A program made the position numbers and the translations under genes. A DNA stretch of 35,151 bases from an uncultured Lachnospiraceae bacterium (GTDB lineage: Bacteria > Bacillota > Clostridia > Lachnospirales > Lachnospiraceae): contig CANOVJ010000045.1 in the NCBI GenBank assembly GCA_947570615.1, forward strand, positions 1 to 35,151. The letters are read 5' to 3'. Below the pieces are notes generated by a model, which made no database searches, had not been told where the DNA came from, and saw only the letters and a program-made list of their open reading frames with translations. Positions within the stretch are counted from its first letter, which is position 1. Each line of letters opens with the position of its first letter. Of this stretch, positions 14,598 through 24,800 are shown piece after piece.

Positions 14598-15320
14598 ATG
14601 GCAGAAGAAAATTTGACCATGCCCAGGCATGTGGCGATTATATTGGACGGAAACGGCAGATGGGCCAGAGGTAAGGGGATGCCCCGCAACTACGGACACG
14701 TGCAGGGCGCGAAGACGGTGGAGGTGATCTGCGAGGAGGCCTGGCGGATGGGAATTCAATACCTGACGGTGTATGCCTTCAGCACGGAGAACTGGAACCG
14801 CCCCAGGGATGAGGTGGACGCCCTGATGAAGCTTTTGCGCAATTATATGAAAACCTGCCTCACCACTGCCAGAAAGAACCACATGTGCGTGCGTGTGCTG
14901 GGAGACAAGACCGGGCTGGACGAGGATATCCGAAGCAGGATCGCCCAGCTGGAGGAGTCCACCAGAGACAACGACGGGCTTCATTTCCAGATCGCCTTAA
15001 ATTACGGGGGCAGGGACGAGATTGTCCGGGCTGTGAGGAATATGGTGGCACAGGCGCAGAAGGGGGAGCTTGCGCCGCAGGATGTGACGGAGGCGGCGCT
15101 GTCCGGTCTGCTGGACACCCGCGGACTGCCGGAGCCGGATCTTCTGATCCGGACCTGCGGGGAACAGAGGATATCCAATTTCCTGTTATGGCAGCTGGCC
15201 TACACGGAGTTTTATTTTACGGATGTGGCCTGGCCCGATTTTACAAAAGAGGAATTGGTCAAAGCTGTGGAAGCATATAATCACAGGGATAGAAAATATG
15301 GCCGGGTGAAGGAGGGGTAA
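14598..15320 (+). CDS. uppS: Undecaprenyl diphosphate synthase
   Basis: UppS (cis-prenyltransferase) extends farnesyl diphosphate with isopentenyl diphosphate to make the C55 lipid carrier for peptidoglycan and other wall polymers. Catalytic aspartate D17 lies in AIILDGNGRWA. Other family motifs are YAFSTENWNRP, LNYGGRDEI, and the C-terminal PEPDLLIRTCGEQRISNFL with YTEFYFTDVAWPDF. The start is ATG 14598 (240 aa) with AGGGGG at 14585-14590; the same frame is open to 14499 but without a ribosome site or family residues. The downstream partner cdsA follows after 3 bases. Confidence 0.97.
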   Translation: MAEENLTMPRHVAIILDGNGRWARGKGMPRNYGHVQGAKTVEVICEEAWRMGIQYLTVYAFSTENWNRPRDEVDALMKLLRNYMKTCLTTARKNHMCVRVLGDKTGLDEDIRSRIAQLEESTRDNDGLHFQIALNYGGRDEIVRAVRNMVAQAQKGELAPQDVTEAALSGLLDTRGLPEPDLLIRTCGEQRISNFLLWQLAYTEFYFTDVAWPDFTKEELVKAVEAYNHRDRKYGRVKEG

Positions 15321-15323
15321 GTC

Positions 15324-16145
15324 ATGTTTGTGACAAGGCTGATGAGCAGTATCGTTCTTCTGATACTGGCCTCCGGTGTCATCCTCACGGGCGGATATTT
15401 TCTTGCGGCGGCGCTGTTTTTTCTTGCCCTGAAAGCCTTCCAGGAGCTGATGAAGGCCTGTAAGCTGGGGGGGGAGGGGAAGCTGAACGCGCTCGAGGTC
15501 ATCGGATATGCCGGGATCTGTGCGTATTATGCGCAGATGGTCTTCGTGGAGGACAAAATTTATCTGTATCTTTCGCTGATTGTCATCCTCGTAGCGTATA
15601 TGTTTGTGTATGTGTTCGCCTTTCCCAGGTATGAGGCCGCGCAGGTGATGTGCAGCTTCTTCTGCGTGGCCTATGCGCCGGTAATGCTTTCCTTCATCTA
15701 TCTGGTGCGGATTCTCCCCTACGGGATCTATACGGTCTGGATGATCTTCATCAGCTCCTGGATCTGCGACACCTGCGCCTACGCGGTGGGGATGCTCTTT
15801 GGCAGGCATAAGCTGGCCCCGGTTTTAAGCCCGAAAAAGTCCGTGGAGGGGGCGCTTGGCGGGGTTCTGGGCTCTGCCATCGTGGGAGCGGTATACGCGT
15901 ATTTCGTTGTGGAAAGGGTCATGGACGAGAGACAGATCACCTGGATTTTTGTGCTGATCAGCGCCCTGGGAGCGGTGATCTCCCAGGTGGGGGATCTTGC
16001 GGCCTCGGCCATCAAGAGAAACCATGATATCAAGGATTACGGGAAGCTGATCCCGGGGCACGGAGGCGTCATGGATCGGTTCGACAGCGTGATCTTTACC
16101 GCGCCCATGATCTATTTTCTGACCATGGTGCTTTTGGGGATCTGA
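15324..16145 (+). CDS. cdsA: Phosphatidate cytidylyltransferase (CDP-diglyceride synthase)
   Basis: CdsA makes CDP-diacylglycerol from phosphatidic acid and CTP, the branch point of phospholipid synthesis, in the membrane. The 273-aa protein is highly hydrophobic with about eight membrane helices. The family signature lies near the C-terminus: HDIKDYGKLIPGHGGVMDRF then DSVIFTAP around residues 235-261, containing the catalytic/metal aspartates. AGGAGGGG (15310-15317) precedes the ATG. Its place between uppS and dxr is the conserved Gram-positive order. Confidence 0.95.
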   Translation: MFVTRLMSSIVLLILASGVILTGGYFLAAALFFLALKAFQELMKACKLGGEGKLNALEVIGYAGICAYYAQMVFVEDKIYLYLSLIVILVAYMFVYVFAFPRYEAAQVMCSFFCVAYAPVMLSFIYLVRILPYGIYTVWMIFISSWICDTCAYAVGMLFGRHKLAPVLSPKKSVEGALGGVLGSAIVGAVYAYFVVERVMDERQITWIFVLISALGAVISQVGDLAASAIKRNHDIKDYGKLIPGHGGVMDRFDSVIFTAPMIYFLTMVLLGI

Positions 16146-16188
16146 TCAGACTGATCTTCCGGGCATAAGAAGGAGCATGCATAGAATT

Positions 16189-17337
16189 ATGAAAAAAATT
16201 GGAATTCTTGGCTCTACCGGTTCCATCGGAACCCAGACGCTGGAAATTGTGAGGAACAATCCGGATCTTGAGGTGTGCGCGCTTGCGGCGGGCAGCAATG
16301 CAGCTCTGCTGGAGGAGCAGATCCGGGAATTTTCCCCCGGGGCGGCGGCGCTCTGGGACGAGGAGGCGGCGGCAGAGCTGCGGCTTAAGGTAAAGGATAC
16401 GCCGACCCGGATCCTCTCGGGCATGGAGGGGCTTCTGGAAATTGCGCAGATGGACGAAATGGAAGTGTTAGTTACCGCCATTGTGGGCATGATAGGAATA
16501 AAGCCCACCATAGCGGCCATTGAGGCCGGAAAGACCATCGCCCTGGCCAACAAGGAGACGCTGGTCACGGCGGGGCATCTGATCATTCCTCTGGCGGCGG
16601 AGCGCGGGGTGAGCATCCTTCCGGTGGACAGCGAGCACAGCGCCATTTTTCAGTCCATGCAGGGGGAAAACAGGGAGCGGATTTCAAAGATCCTTCTCAC
16701 CGCGTCCGGCGGGCCGTTCCGGGGAAGGCGCAGGGATGATCTCACGGAAATCACGGTGGAGGACGCCTTAAAGCACCCCAACTGGTCCATGGGGAAAAAG
16801 ATCACGGTGGACAGCGCAACTCTGGTGAACAAGGGGCTGGAGGTGATCGAGGCGAAATGGCTCTTCGGCGTGGAGCCCGAAAAAATCCAGGTGGTGGTAC
16901 ATCCCCAGAGCATCATTCATTCCATGGTGGAGTATGCGGACGGCGCGATTATGGCGCAGCTTGGGATGCCGGATATGAAGCTTCCCATTCAGTATGCCCT
17001 GTTTTATCCGGACAGAAGACCCATGCAGGGAAAAAGAGTGGACTTTTTCGAGCTCTCCACTCTTACCTTTGAGAAGCCGGATACGCAGACCTTCCGGGGA
17101 CTTGCCATGGCTTATGAGGCCCTCCGGGAGGGAGGCAGTATGCCCACGGTTTTCAATGCGGCCAATGAGCGGGCGGTATCCCTTTTTCTGGAGAGGAGGA
17201 TCCGGTTTCTGGAGATCTGCGATCTCATCCAGGGAGCCATGGAGAACCACAAAACGATGGCGCGGCCCTGCGTGGAGGAGATCCTGCAGGCGCAGGCGCA
17301 GGCCTGTGATTATATCAATGGGCGCATGAGCCGTTAA
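16189..17337 (+). CDS. dxr: 1-deoxy-D-xylulose 5-phosphate reductoisomerase
   Basis: Dxr converts DXP to 2-C-methyl-D-erythritol 4-phosphate with NADPH, the committed step of the MEP isoprenoid pathway. The NADPH-binding loop LGSTGSIGTQTLEI is at the N-terminus, followed by ALANKETLVTAG, PVDSEHSAIFQ (metal-binding Asp and Glu) and TASGGPFRGR, then NWSMGKKITVDSATLVNKGL. The likely start is ATG 16189 (MKKIGILGS, 382 aa) by family comparison, although AAGGAG is 13 bases away; the in-frame ATG 16177 is just 1 base after that site. ispG, another MEP enzyme, is encoded 3.5 kb downstream, and UppS uses the product. Confidence 0.97.
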   Translation: MKKIGILGSTGSIGTQTLEIVRNNPDLEVCALAAGSNAALLEEQIREFSPGAAALWDEEAAAELRLKVKDTPTRILSGMEGLLEIAQMDEMEVLVTAIVGMIGIKPTIAAIEAGKTIALANKETLVTAGHLIIPLAAERGVSILPVDSEHSAIFQSMQGENRERISKILLTASGGPFRGRRRDDLTEITVEDALKHPNWSMGKKITVDSATLVNKGLEVIEAKWLFGVEPEKIQVVVHPQSIIHSMVEYADGAIMAQLGMPDMKLPIQYALFYPDRRPMQGKRVDFFELSTLTFEKPDTQTFRGLAMAYEALREGGSMPTVFNAANERAVSLFLERRIRFLEICDLIQGAMENHKTMARPCVEEILQAQAQACDYINGRMSR

Positions 17338-17370
17338 GGCGCGGCGCAGACCAGTCTTGCTGTATGGAGG

Positions 17371-18432
17371 ATGAAAGTGGCTGTTTCGATTCTTTTATTT
17401 TTGATTATTTTTCTGGTGGTGGTGGTATCCCATGAGCTGGGGCATTTCCTGATCGCCAAAAAAAACGGGATCCGGGTGATGGAATTTTTTGTGGGGATGG
17501 GGCCCACCCTGTTTCATTTTTATAAGGGGGGAACCAAATACTCCCTGAAGCTCTTTCCCATCGGCGGAGCCTGTATGTTTGAGGGCGAGGATGGTCTGGA
17601 GAAGGAAAAGGGAGAGCTCTCCGAGGGGGCCTTTCCCAACGCGCCGGTGTGGACGCGCTTTGCCACCATTCTGGCAGGGCCCATGTTCAATTTCCTGACA
17701 GCCTATGTGATGGCCATCATCCTGGTGGCCGCCTGCGGGATCATGACGCCGCAGGTGCTGGTGGTCAACGATGGGAGCCCGGCCCAGGAGGCGGGACTTG
17801 AGGCCGGGGATATGATCACCGGGATCAACGGGAGAAGGATTCACCTGGGCGGAGAGGTGACCCTGATCTCCCAGCTCAATACGAAGGGGGAGACGCTCAC
17901 GGTGGATTACCGCAGGGACGGGGAAAAGCGCACGGCGGTGATCGTTCCGGCCTTTGACGAGGCGGACGGAAGGTACTATATGGGAATTGCGGCGGGAGGG
18001 TATCTGCGGTGTAATGTACCCCAGACCTTTCAGTATGCCTTTTACACCATGGAATTTTATGTGGAGACCACTTTTAAGAGTCTTGGAATGCTGGTGACGG
18101 GGCAGCTCTCAAAGGACGAGGTGGCGGGCCCGGTGGGGCTTGTGAAGGTGGTGGATGAGGCCTATGACACCGCGAAGGAATCCGGCGCCCTGGACGTGAT
18201 CCTGAATATGGTCAACATCGCCCTTCTGCTCTCTGTAAACCTGGGGATCATGAATTTACTGCCTTTTCCGGCGCTGGACGGAGGCCGCCTGGTATTTTTG
18301 CTGGTGGAGGCCGTGCGCGGCAAACCGGTGCCACCTGAAAAGGAAGGACTGGTGCATTTAGCGGGAATGATGGCCCTGATGGTGCTGATGGTACTGGTAT
18401 TCTTCAACGATATCACAAAGTTTTTTGGATAG
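17371..18432 (+). CDS. rseP: RseP/RasP-type site-2 intramembrane metalloprotease
   Basis: S2P proteases cut membrane-embedded anti-sigma factors and signal-peptide remnants. The 353-aa protein has the zinc site HELGH (H21, E22, H25) in the first membrane helix, a PDZ domain at about residues 125-190 (VVNDGSPAQEAGLEAGDMI), and the second metal motif NLLPFPALDGG (D303) in a late helix. The C-terminal segment is hydrophobic. The start is ambiguous: GGAGG (17366-17370) directly abuts ATG 17371, so GTG 17377, 6 bases away, may be used. It ends the pyrH-rseP block, before a terminator. Confidence 0.95.
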   Translation: MKVAVSILLFLIIFLVVVVSHELGHFLIAKKNGIRVMEFFVGMGPTLFHFYKGGTKYSLKLFPIGGACMFEGEDGLEKEKGELSEGAFPNAPVWTRFATILAGPMFNFLTAYVMAIILVAACGIMTPQVLVVNDGSPAQEAGLEAGDMITGINGRRIHLGGEVTLISQLNTKGETLTVDYRRDGEKRTAVIVPAFDEADGRYYMGIAAGGYLRCNVPQTFQYAFYTMEFYVETTFKSLGMLVTGQLSKDEVAGPVGLVKVVDEAYDTAKESGALDVILNMVNIALLLSVNLGIMNLLPFPALDGGRLVFLLVEAVRGKPVPPEKEGLVHLAGMMALMVLMVLVFFNDITKFFG

Positions 18433-18450
18433 GAAATAAGATAACGCATG

Positions 18451-18514
18451 GAATCCATATACAGGTTTACCAAAGTTGCAGTTTTGGTAATTTTGTATAA
18501 TGGATTCTTTTTTT
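18451..18514 (+). terminator. Long-stem terminator after rseP
   Basis: GAATCCATATAC (18451-18462) pairs with GTATAATGGATTC (18495-18507) with one bulge, and inside it TTACCAAA (18467-18474) pairs perfectly with TTTGGTAA (18483-18490) around an 8-base loop. Seven T residues (18508-18514) follow. The two-tier stem plus T run fits a rho-independent terminator. The stem is A/T-rich, and TATAAT within it (18496-18501) could also be read as a -10 box for the PP2C gene. Confidence 0.75.
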
Positions 18515-18587
18515 GCGGGGATTTATACTGTACGGAAAGGAAAACATACACGGAGGATGAGGGGAGGAATTCGCAGGATTGAGGATT

Positions 18588-19286
18588 ATGTCGGAGGTAT
18601 ACTGGGAACAGGGAGGAAGGAGCGTCAATCAGGACTCGCTCACGCTCCAGCAGGCATTTACCCGTCGGGGGAGAGTGATGCTGGCTGTGGTCAGCGACGG
18701 GATCGGAGGGCTCATGGAGGGAGAGAATGCCAGCGGTTTCGTCACGGAGAGGCTGACGGAATGCTTTTATAAGCGTCTTGCCCCGCTGGCGGGCAGAGGG
18801 AAGGGAAGAAAGGCCCTGCAAAGATGCCTGCTGCGGTGTTTTTACGAGATGAATCAGGAGCTGCGCCGCTATGGGGAGGGGAGGGAGATCCGCCTGGGGG
18901 CTACGGTATCGCTGCTCTTTCTCTGGAAAAAGCGCTATCTGCTCTTTCATCTGGGGGACAGCCGGGTCTATCTGTGCCGTAAGGGGACGGGACGCCTTCT
19001 GACCAGGGACCATGTATCGGGCGGAGGCATCACCAGGTGCATGGGAAGTTTTCCCTTCCAGTACCCGGATATCGCCTGGGGCAGGATCCGCCGGGGAAGC
19101 GGTTTTCTGCTGTGTACGGACGGATTCTACCGATCCTTTGACGGGCGGCAGTGGCAGGTGCTCTCGCCCCGGGATATCGGGAGCGGGGATCAGATCAGGA
19201 GGCGGCTTCGGGAGTTGGGAGCGATGGCCATAAGGAGCGGCGAGAGGGATAATCTCTCGGCGGTTTACGCGGTGGTATGCGGGTGA
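18588..19286 (+). CDS. PP2C-family protein Ser/Thr phosphatase
   Basis: The 232-aa protein is a compact PPM/PP2C phosphatase that would remove phosphate from Ser/Thr in a metal-dependent way. Metal-binding aspartates are in place: D16 (SVNQDSL), D37 (VVSDGIGGLMEG), D178 (LLCTDGFY) and D221 (ERDNLSAVYAV). GATVSLLFLW and FHLGDSRVYL are core strands. ATG 18588 (MSEVYW) is preferred over the in-frame TTG at 18579, as GAGG lies just before it. The kinase gene begins 19 bases after the stop, the usual phosphatase-kinase pair. It should oppose that kinase. TATACT at 18524-18529 is a possible -10 box. Confidence 0.92.
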   Translation: MSEVYWEQGGRSVNQDSLTLQQAFTRRGRVMLAVVSDGIGGLMEGENASGFVTERLTECFYKRLAPLAGRGKGRKALQRCLLRCFYEMNQELRRYGEGREIRLGATVSLLFLWKKRYLLFHLGDSRVYLCRKGTGRLLTRDHVSGGGITRCMGSFPFQYPDIAWGRIRRGSGFLLCTDGFYRSFDGRQWQVLSPRDIGSGDQIRRRLRELGAMAIRSGERDNLSAVYAVVCG

Positions 19287-19305
19287 AGGCATGGAGGCGG
19301 GCAGT

Positions 19306-20709
19306 ATGGGCAGAGTTTTGATACGGAAATATGAGGTGCTTCGTCCGTTGGGGGCCGGAGGGGCGGGGAAGGTGTATCTGGCATGGGACCGGCATCTGAG
19401 CCGTCTGGTGGTGGTGAAGGAGAGCCGGGAGGAATTCCTGCTGCCGGAAACGGAGCTGCTCAGGGAGCTCAGGCACCCGGGACTGCCGCAGATCTACGAC
19501 TGCTTCCGGGAGGAGGAGAGCAGTTATCTGGTGATGGAGTATATTGAGGGGATGAGCCTGCGTCAGTACCTGGACCGGTATGAGAGAGCGCCGCAGCAGC
19601 AGGCTCTGCGGTGGGCGCAGGAGCTGTGCGGGATTCTGGGTTATCTCCACAGCAGACATCCGGCGGTGATCTATCGGGACTTAAAGCCGGAGAATATCAT
19701 GGTCTGTCAGGACGGGAGTCTTAAGCTGATCGATTTTGGAGGAGCGATCCGGTGCGCCTTCGGCGGAGAAAGACAAGGCCTGTGTGTCGGAACCGCCGGA
19801 TATTGCCCCGAAGAACAGTGGAGGGAGACCGGAGGGGAGATCGGCTGGGATATCTACGCGCTGGGCGCGGTTCTCCACGAGATGCTCACCGGGGCGAACC
19901 CGTCCCGGCCGCCTTATGAACGGCGGCCCATCCAGGAATATGACAGGAGCCTGCCGGGGGCGCTGGAGCGGATTATCAGGATCAGCACCTCCCGGGACGC
20001 CTCAGAGCGATACCCATCCATGGAGGCGTTTGCACAGGCCCTGCGAAGACAGGAGACAGGACGGCGCCAGCTGATTCTGGCGGGCTGGACCTTAATTCGG
20101 AGGCTGTGCCTTTCACTGATGGGCGGCTGCACTGCAATCTGCTTTTTTCTGCCCCTGGTGCGGGGGATTCCCGAGACGGATATTCCGTTTCCTTATCTTG
20201 AAAAACCTCTGATCCTTCTGATGCTTACCCTGATCCTTTATCTGCTTTTCTCCGACGGGCTTTTGAGCCGCCTTGCCGGAAAAATACCCGGATATGAGCA
20301 TAAAAGGAGCGTTCTGCGCAGACATGAAAAGAACATCTGGCTGACGGAGAAAAAGTTTTCCGGACTCCTGCTCCTGTTCCTTTTCCTGGCGGGGAAGTTT
20401 TCGCCGCTGCCTCTGCCGGAGAGCGCCGTATGGGAGCTGCGCGCCGGGCAGCGGGAGGAAAGGCTCTGGGTGGAAATTCGGGACGATCAGGGAAGAAAAA
20501 TGCTTCTTAAGGAGGGAGCGGTCTACAGACCGGCGGATAAGGTACGCTTTGAGCTGCCTGCCGCGCGGCTGCCCGGACAGAGGCTGGCGCTGCAGTTTGT
20601 GGCGGTGGGGGAGGACGGGACGGTTTATAACAGCCGGGTTTTTTACATTATGGCCAGGGAGGCGGACGGACAGGAGCAGGGCGGATTTTTGGATGTTACT
20701 TCTGATTGA
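19306..20709 (+). CDS. Membrane Ser/Thr protein kinase without PASTA repeats
   Basis: The 467-aa product has an N-terminal eukaryotic-type kinase domain (about 1-250): glycine loop GAGGAGKVYLAW, lysine K38 (VVVKE), catalytic D125 in YRDLKPENIM (the usual His of HRD is Tyr) and D143 in the DFG motif (LIDFGG). Three membrane helices follow (about 266-285, 303-320, 352-366), then about 100 residues that would face outside, with alternating beta-type residues (perhaps an Ig-like fold). Typical Firmicute PrkC has one helix and PASTA repeats, so this is a different sensor design. The ATG at 19306 has GGAGGCGG 5 bases upstream; an in-frame ATG at 19291 overlaps that site. Partner: the adjacent PP2C. 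Confidence 0.9.
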   Translation: MGRVLIRKYEVLRPLGAGGAGKVYLAWDRHLSRLVVVKESREEFLLPETELLRELRHPGLPQIYDCFREEESSYLVMEYIEGMSLRQYLDRYERAPQQQALRWAQELCGILGYLHSRHPAVIYRDLKPENIMVCQDGSLKLIDFGGAIRCAFGGERQGLCVGTAGYCPEEQWRETGGEIGWDIYALGAVLHEMLTGANPSRPPYERRPIQEYDRSLPGALERIIRISTSRDASERYPSMEAFAQALRRQETGRRQLILAGWTLIRRLCLSLMGGCTAICFFLPLVRGIPETDIPFPYLEKPLILLMLTLILYLLFSDGLLSRLAGKIPGYEHKRSVLRRHEKNIWLTEKKFSGLLLLFLFLAGKFSPLPLPESAVWELRAGQREERLWVEIRDDQGRKMLLKEGAVYRPADKVRFELPAARLPGQRLALQFVAVGEDGTVYNSRVFYIMAREADGQEQGGFLDVTSD

Positions 20710-20734
20710 TATTCGACTCCCGGTGACATATAAT
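20706..20734 (+). promoter_or_regulatory. Sigma-A promoter of ispG-polC
   Basis: TTGATA (20706-20711), a 17-base spacer and TATAAT (20729-20734) form a near-consensus promoter. The -35 box overlaps the stop codon of the kinase gene (TGA 20707-20709). It gives a leader of about 68 bases before ispG. Confidence 0.82.
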
Positions 20735-20808
20735 GGAGATAGTTTTGTATATCAGAATCAGAAATAAGCGGGGTACATCCGCGGAGCCTGAGACCAGGAG
20801 GAAAAACA

Positions 20809-21858
20809 ATGAGGAAGACGAGAGAGATACGGATCGGAGATCGGGTGATCGGGGGAGGAACCCCCATACTGATCCAGTCCATGACGAATACCAGGACGGA
20901 GGATGCGGCGGCCACGGTGGAGCAGATTCACAGGCTGGAGAAGGCGGGTTGCGAGATTGTCAGGTGTACGGTTCCCACCCCGGAGGCGGCAAAGGCGCTT
21001 TCGGAGATTAAAAGGCAGATCTCCATTCCTCTGGTGGCGGATATTCATTTTGATTATAAGATGGCCATCGCGGCCATGGAAAACGGCGCGGACAAGATCA
21101 GGATCAATCCCGGCAATATCGGAGGCAGGGATAAGGTGGCGGCCGTGGTGGCTGTGGCGAAGGAGCGCAACATTCCCATTCGGGTAGGGGTGAACAGCGG
21201 CTCCCTGGAAAAGGAGCTGGTGGAGAAGTATGGGGGCGTCACCGCCCAGGGGCTGGTGGAGAGTGCGCTGGACAAGGTGTCCATGATCGAGGAGCTGGGC
21301 TTTGAAAAAATCGTGATCAGCATCAAGTCCTCGGACGTACTGATGTGCGTCAGGGCCCATGAGATTCTGGCGCAGAGGACGGATTATCCCCTGCATGTGG
21401 GGATTACCGAGGCCGGCACCGTCTTAAGCGGCAGCATCAAGTCCGCCATCGGCCTTGGACTGATCCTGAATCAGGGAATCGGGGACACCATCCGGGTATC
21501 CTTAACCGGAGACCCGGTGGAGGAGATAAAGGCCGCCCGGCTGATCCTGCGGACGCTGGGACTTCGAAAAGGAGGAATCGAGGTGATATCCTGCCCTACC
21601 TGTGGAAGGACGAAGATCGATCTGATCGGCCTGGCAAACCAGGTGGAGAGTATGGTCTGTGAATTCCCGCTGGATATTAAGGTGGCGGTGATGGGATGCG
21701 CGGTCAACGGCCCCGGCGAGGCCAGGGAGGCGGATATCGGAATCGCGGGCGGGATCGGAGAGGGCCTTCTGATCAGAAAGGGAGAGATTATCAGGAAGGT
21801 ACCGGAGGATCAGCTTCTGGACGTCCTGCGGCAGGAGCTGGAGAACTGGCAACAGTAA
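20809..21858 (+). CDS. ispG: 4-hydroxy-3-methylbut-2-enyl diphosphate synthase (GcpE)
   Basis: IspG reductively opens MEcPP to HMBPP, the next-to-last MEP step, using a [4Fe-4S] cluster. The 349-aa protein has the TIM-barrel N-terminal part ([20 protein letters not shown]) and the cluster domain with C262, C265 (SCPTCGRT) and C297 in GCAVNGPGE, whose glutamate is the fourth ligand. It is the short bacterial form without the plant-type insertion. AGGAGG at 20796-20801 is 7 bases before the ATG. polC follows after 28 bases. With dxr upstream, two MEP steps are encoded in this window. Confidence 0.97.
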   Translation: MRKTREIRIGDRVIGGGTPILIQSMTNTRTEDAAATVEQIHRLEKAGCEIVRCTVPTPEAAKALSEIKRQISIPLVADIHFDYKMAIAAMENGADKIRINPGNIGGRDKVAAVVAVAKERNIPIRVGVNSGSLEKELVEKYGGVTAQGLVESALDKVSMIEELGFEKIVISIKSSDVLMCVRAHEILAQRTDYPLHVGITEAGTVLSGSIKSAIGLGLILNQGIGDTIRVSLTGDPVEEIKAARLILRTLGLRKGGIEVISCPTCGRTKIDLIGLANQVESMVCEFPLDIKVAVMGCAVNGPGEAREADIGIAGGIGEGLLIRKGEIIRKVPEDQLLDVLRQELENWQQ

Positions 21859-21886
21859 AGAGGAGCGGCAAAGAGGTAGACAGTCA

Positions 21887-24800
21887 ATGGCAAAGCAGTT
21901 TTTTGAGGTATTCCCGGCTCTTAAGCTGGAAGAGAAAATACAGGCTCTCTTTGAGGAGGTATCGGTGGAAAGGGTCTCTGTAACCAAAAGCAGGGATTAT
22001 ATCAGGGTGACCATTTCCAGCCGCCATCTGATTCCCAAGGAAACGGTTTTCAGGGTGGAGGAGGAGATCAGAAAGCAGCTTTTTGCCCATCAGCCGGTGA
22101 GGATCAGGCTCTATGAGCGGTTTCACTTATCGCAGCAGTATACCCCCGAAAAGCTCATGGACGCCTACCGGGAGAGTATTCTTCTCGAGCTCAGGGCCTT
22201 AAGTCCCGTGGAGTATCATCTGTTTAAGGGGGCGGAGCTGTCCTTCCATGGAGATGAATCGCTGACTCTCACGGTGGCGGAGAGCGCCTTTGCCAGGGAT
22301 AAGGAGAAGGAGCTTATCAGGATCCTTGAAAAAATATTCAATGAGCGTTGTGGATTTTCCATCGTATGCGGGATGGAGTATGAGGAGAGAAAGAAGGCGG
22401 ACAGGCAGGAGGAGCTGTTCATCGTCCGTCAGGCAGCGATGAACGCGCCCGGACAGCCTTCACAGGAAAATGACGGCGGGAAATCGCTCCGATCATCCCG
22501 GGAGGAAAATGCCCGGAAGGCCCCGGCGAAGGAGGCGGAGCGGCAGCCCTCAGGCCAGAGCGCGCAGGGGGCGGGAAGCGTCTCCTCCTTTTCCGGAAAC
22601 GGGGAAAAGGGAGGCCTGCGCAAGGGCGAGATTACAAAGAGCGGCAGGCCGGACTTTAAGCGCGCTCTTAAGCGCTCCGACAATCCGGACGTGATCTACG
22701 GCAGGGATTTTCAGGAGGACGCCATCCCCATCGAGGATATCGAGGGAGAGATGGGGGAGGTGGTGATCCGGGGGAAGATTATAAGTCAGGATTCCAGAGG
22801 GATCCGCAACCAGAAGACGATTCTCATGTTCGACATGACGGATTTTACCGACACCATGACCATCAAGCTCTTTGTACATAACGACCAGATGGGGGAGATC
22901 ACGCAGGGGATTAAGAAGGGAGCCTTTGTGAAGCTTAAGGGGATCACCTCCATCGACAAATTCGACAATGAGCTGACCATCGGATCCGTGGTCGGGATCA
23001 AAAGAATACCGGATTTTACCACCTCCAGGAAGGATAAGAGTGGGCGAAAGCGTGTGGAGCTTCACTGCCACACGAAGATGAGCGATATGGACGGGGTCTC
23101 CGAGGCGAAGGATATCGTAAAGAGGGCGTATCAGTGGGGGCATCCCGCCATCGCCATCACGGACCACGGGGTGGTGCAGGCCTTTCCCGACGCAAACCAC
23201 GTGTGGGAGGATCTGTGGAAGGCGGAAAAGGCAAGATGTAAGGAGGCCGGGGAACAGGCGCCGGAGAAACAGGATTTTTTCAAGATCATATACGGGATGG
23301 AGGCCTACCTGGTGGACGATCTCCAGGAGATCGTGACGGGGGAGAGGGGACAGGACCTGGGCGCTGATTTCGTGGTGTTCGATATCGAGACCACGGGGTT
23401 TTCCCCGGTAAATAACCGGATCATCGAGATCGGCGCGGTGAAGGTTAAGGACGGTGAGATCGCGGAGCGGTTTTCATCCTTTGTGAATCCCGATGTTCCC
23501 ATCCCCTTTGAGATCGAAAAGCTCACGGGAATAAATGACGGCATGGTGAAGGACGCGCCCATGATCGACCAGGTGCTGCCGGCGTTTCTGGATTTCTGCG
23601 CAGACGCGGTGCTGGTGGCCCACAATGCGGGATTTGACATGAGCTTTATCAGGGAGAACGCCCTGCGCCTTGGGATCGGCAGGAGCTTTACCTGTGTGGA
23701 TACCCTGGGGATCGCCCGGGTTCTGCTTCCCCATCAGGCCAGGCACACCCTGGATGCGGTGGCAAAAACCCTGGGAGTGTCCCTGGAGAACCACCATCGG
23801 GCGGTGGACGACGCCGGGGCCACCGCGGAAATATTCGTGAAGTTTATCCCCATGCTCAGAGAGGCGGGAGCGGATACCCTGGCCGGGGTCAACGCCATGG
23901 GGGCCTCGAGCCCGGAAATCGTAAAGCGGCTTCCCTCCTGCCACGCCATCATTCTGGCGCAGAACAACGTGGGGAGAGAAAATCTCTATACCCTGGTTTC
24001 GGAGTCCCATCTGACTTATTACAGCAAACGCCCGCGTGTACCCAAAAGTCTGCTTGCCCGGCACAGGGAGGGGCTTTTGCTGGGCAGCGCCTGTGAGGCG
24101 GGGGAGCTCTACCGGGCCCTGCTGGACGCCAGGCCGGATTCGGAGATTGCCCGGATCGTGAATTTTTATGATTATCTGGAGATCCAGCCCCTGGGGAATA
24201 ACCAGTTCATGATTGAGTCCGAGAAGATCACCGCGGTGAACAGCATGGAGGATATCATGGACATAAACCGCAGGATCGTAGCTCTGGGGGAGGAGTTTCA
24301 CAAGCCAGTGGTGGGCACCTGCGACGTACATTTCCTGGAGCCGGAGGATGAGGTTTACCGCCGGATCATCATGGCGGGGAAGCACTTTGCGGACGCGGAT
24401 AATCAGGCGCCCCTGTATTTTCGTACCACGGAGGAGATGCTGGAGGAGTTTTCCTATCTTGGCAGGGAAAAGGCCGAGGAGGTGGTGATCACCAACACCA
24501 ACCGGATCGCCGACCGGATCGACGTGATGGCTCCGGTGCGGCCTGACAAGTGCCCGCCGGTGATCCCGGACAGCGACAGGACCCTGACGGATATCTGCTA
24601 CAACCGGGCCCATGAGCTTTACGGGCAGGAGCTGCCCGGCATCGTGAAGGAGAGGCTGGAGAAGGAGCTGAACTCCATCATCACCAACGGCTTTGCGGTG
24701 ATGTATATCATTGCCCAGAAGCTGGTATGGAAGTCGGTGGAGGACGGGTATCTGGTGGGATCCCGGGGCTCGGTGGGATCCTCCCTGGTGGCCTTCATGG

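Noticed and set aside
18162-19292. 376-aa minus-strand frame across the rseP end, terminator and PP2C gene
   Set aside because: It crosses a clear terminator and two recognised genes on the other strand; composition is not protein-like.
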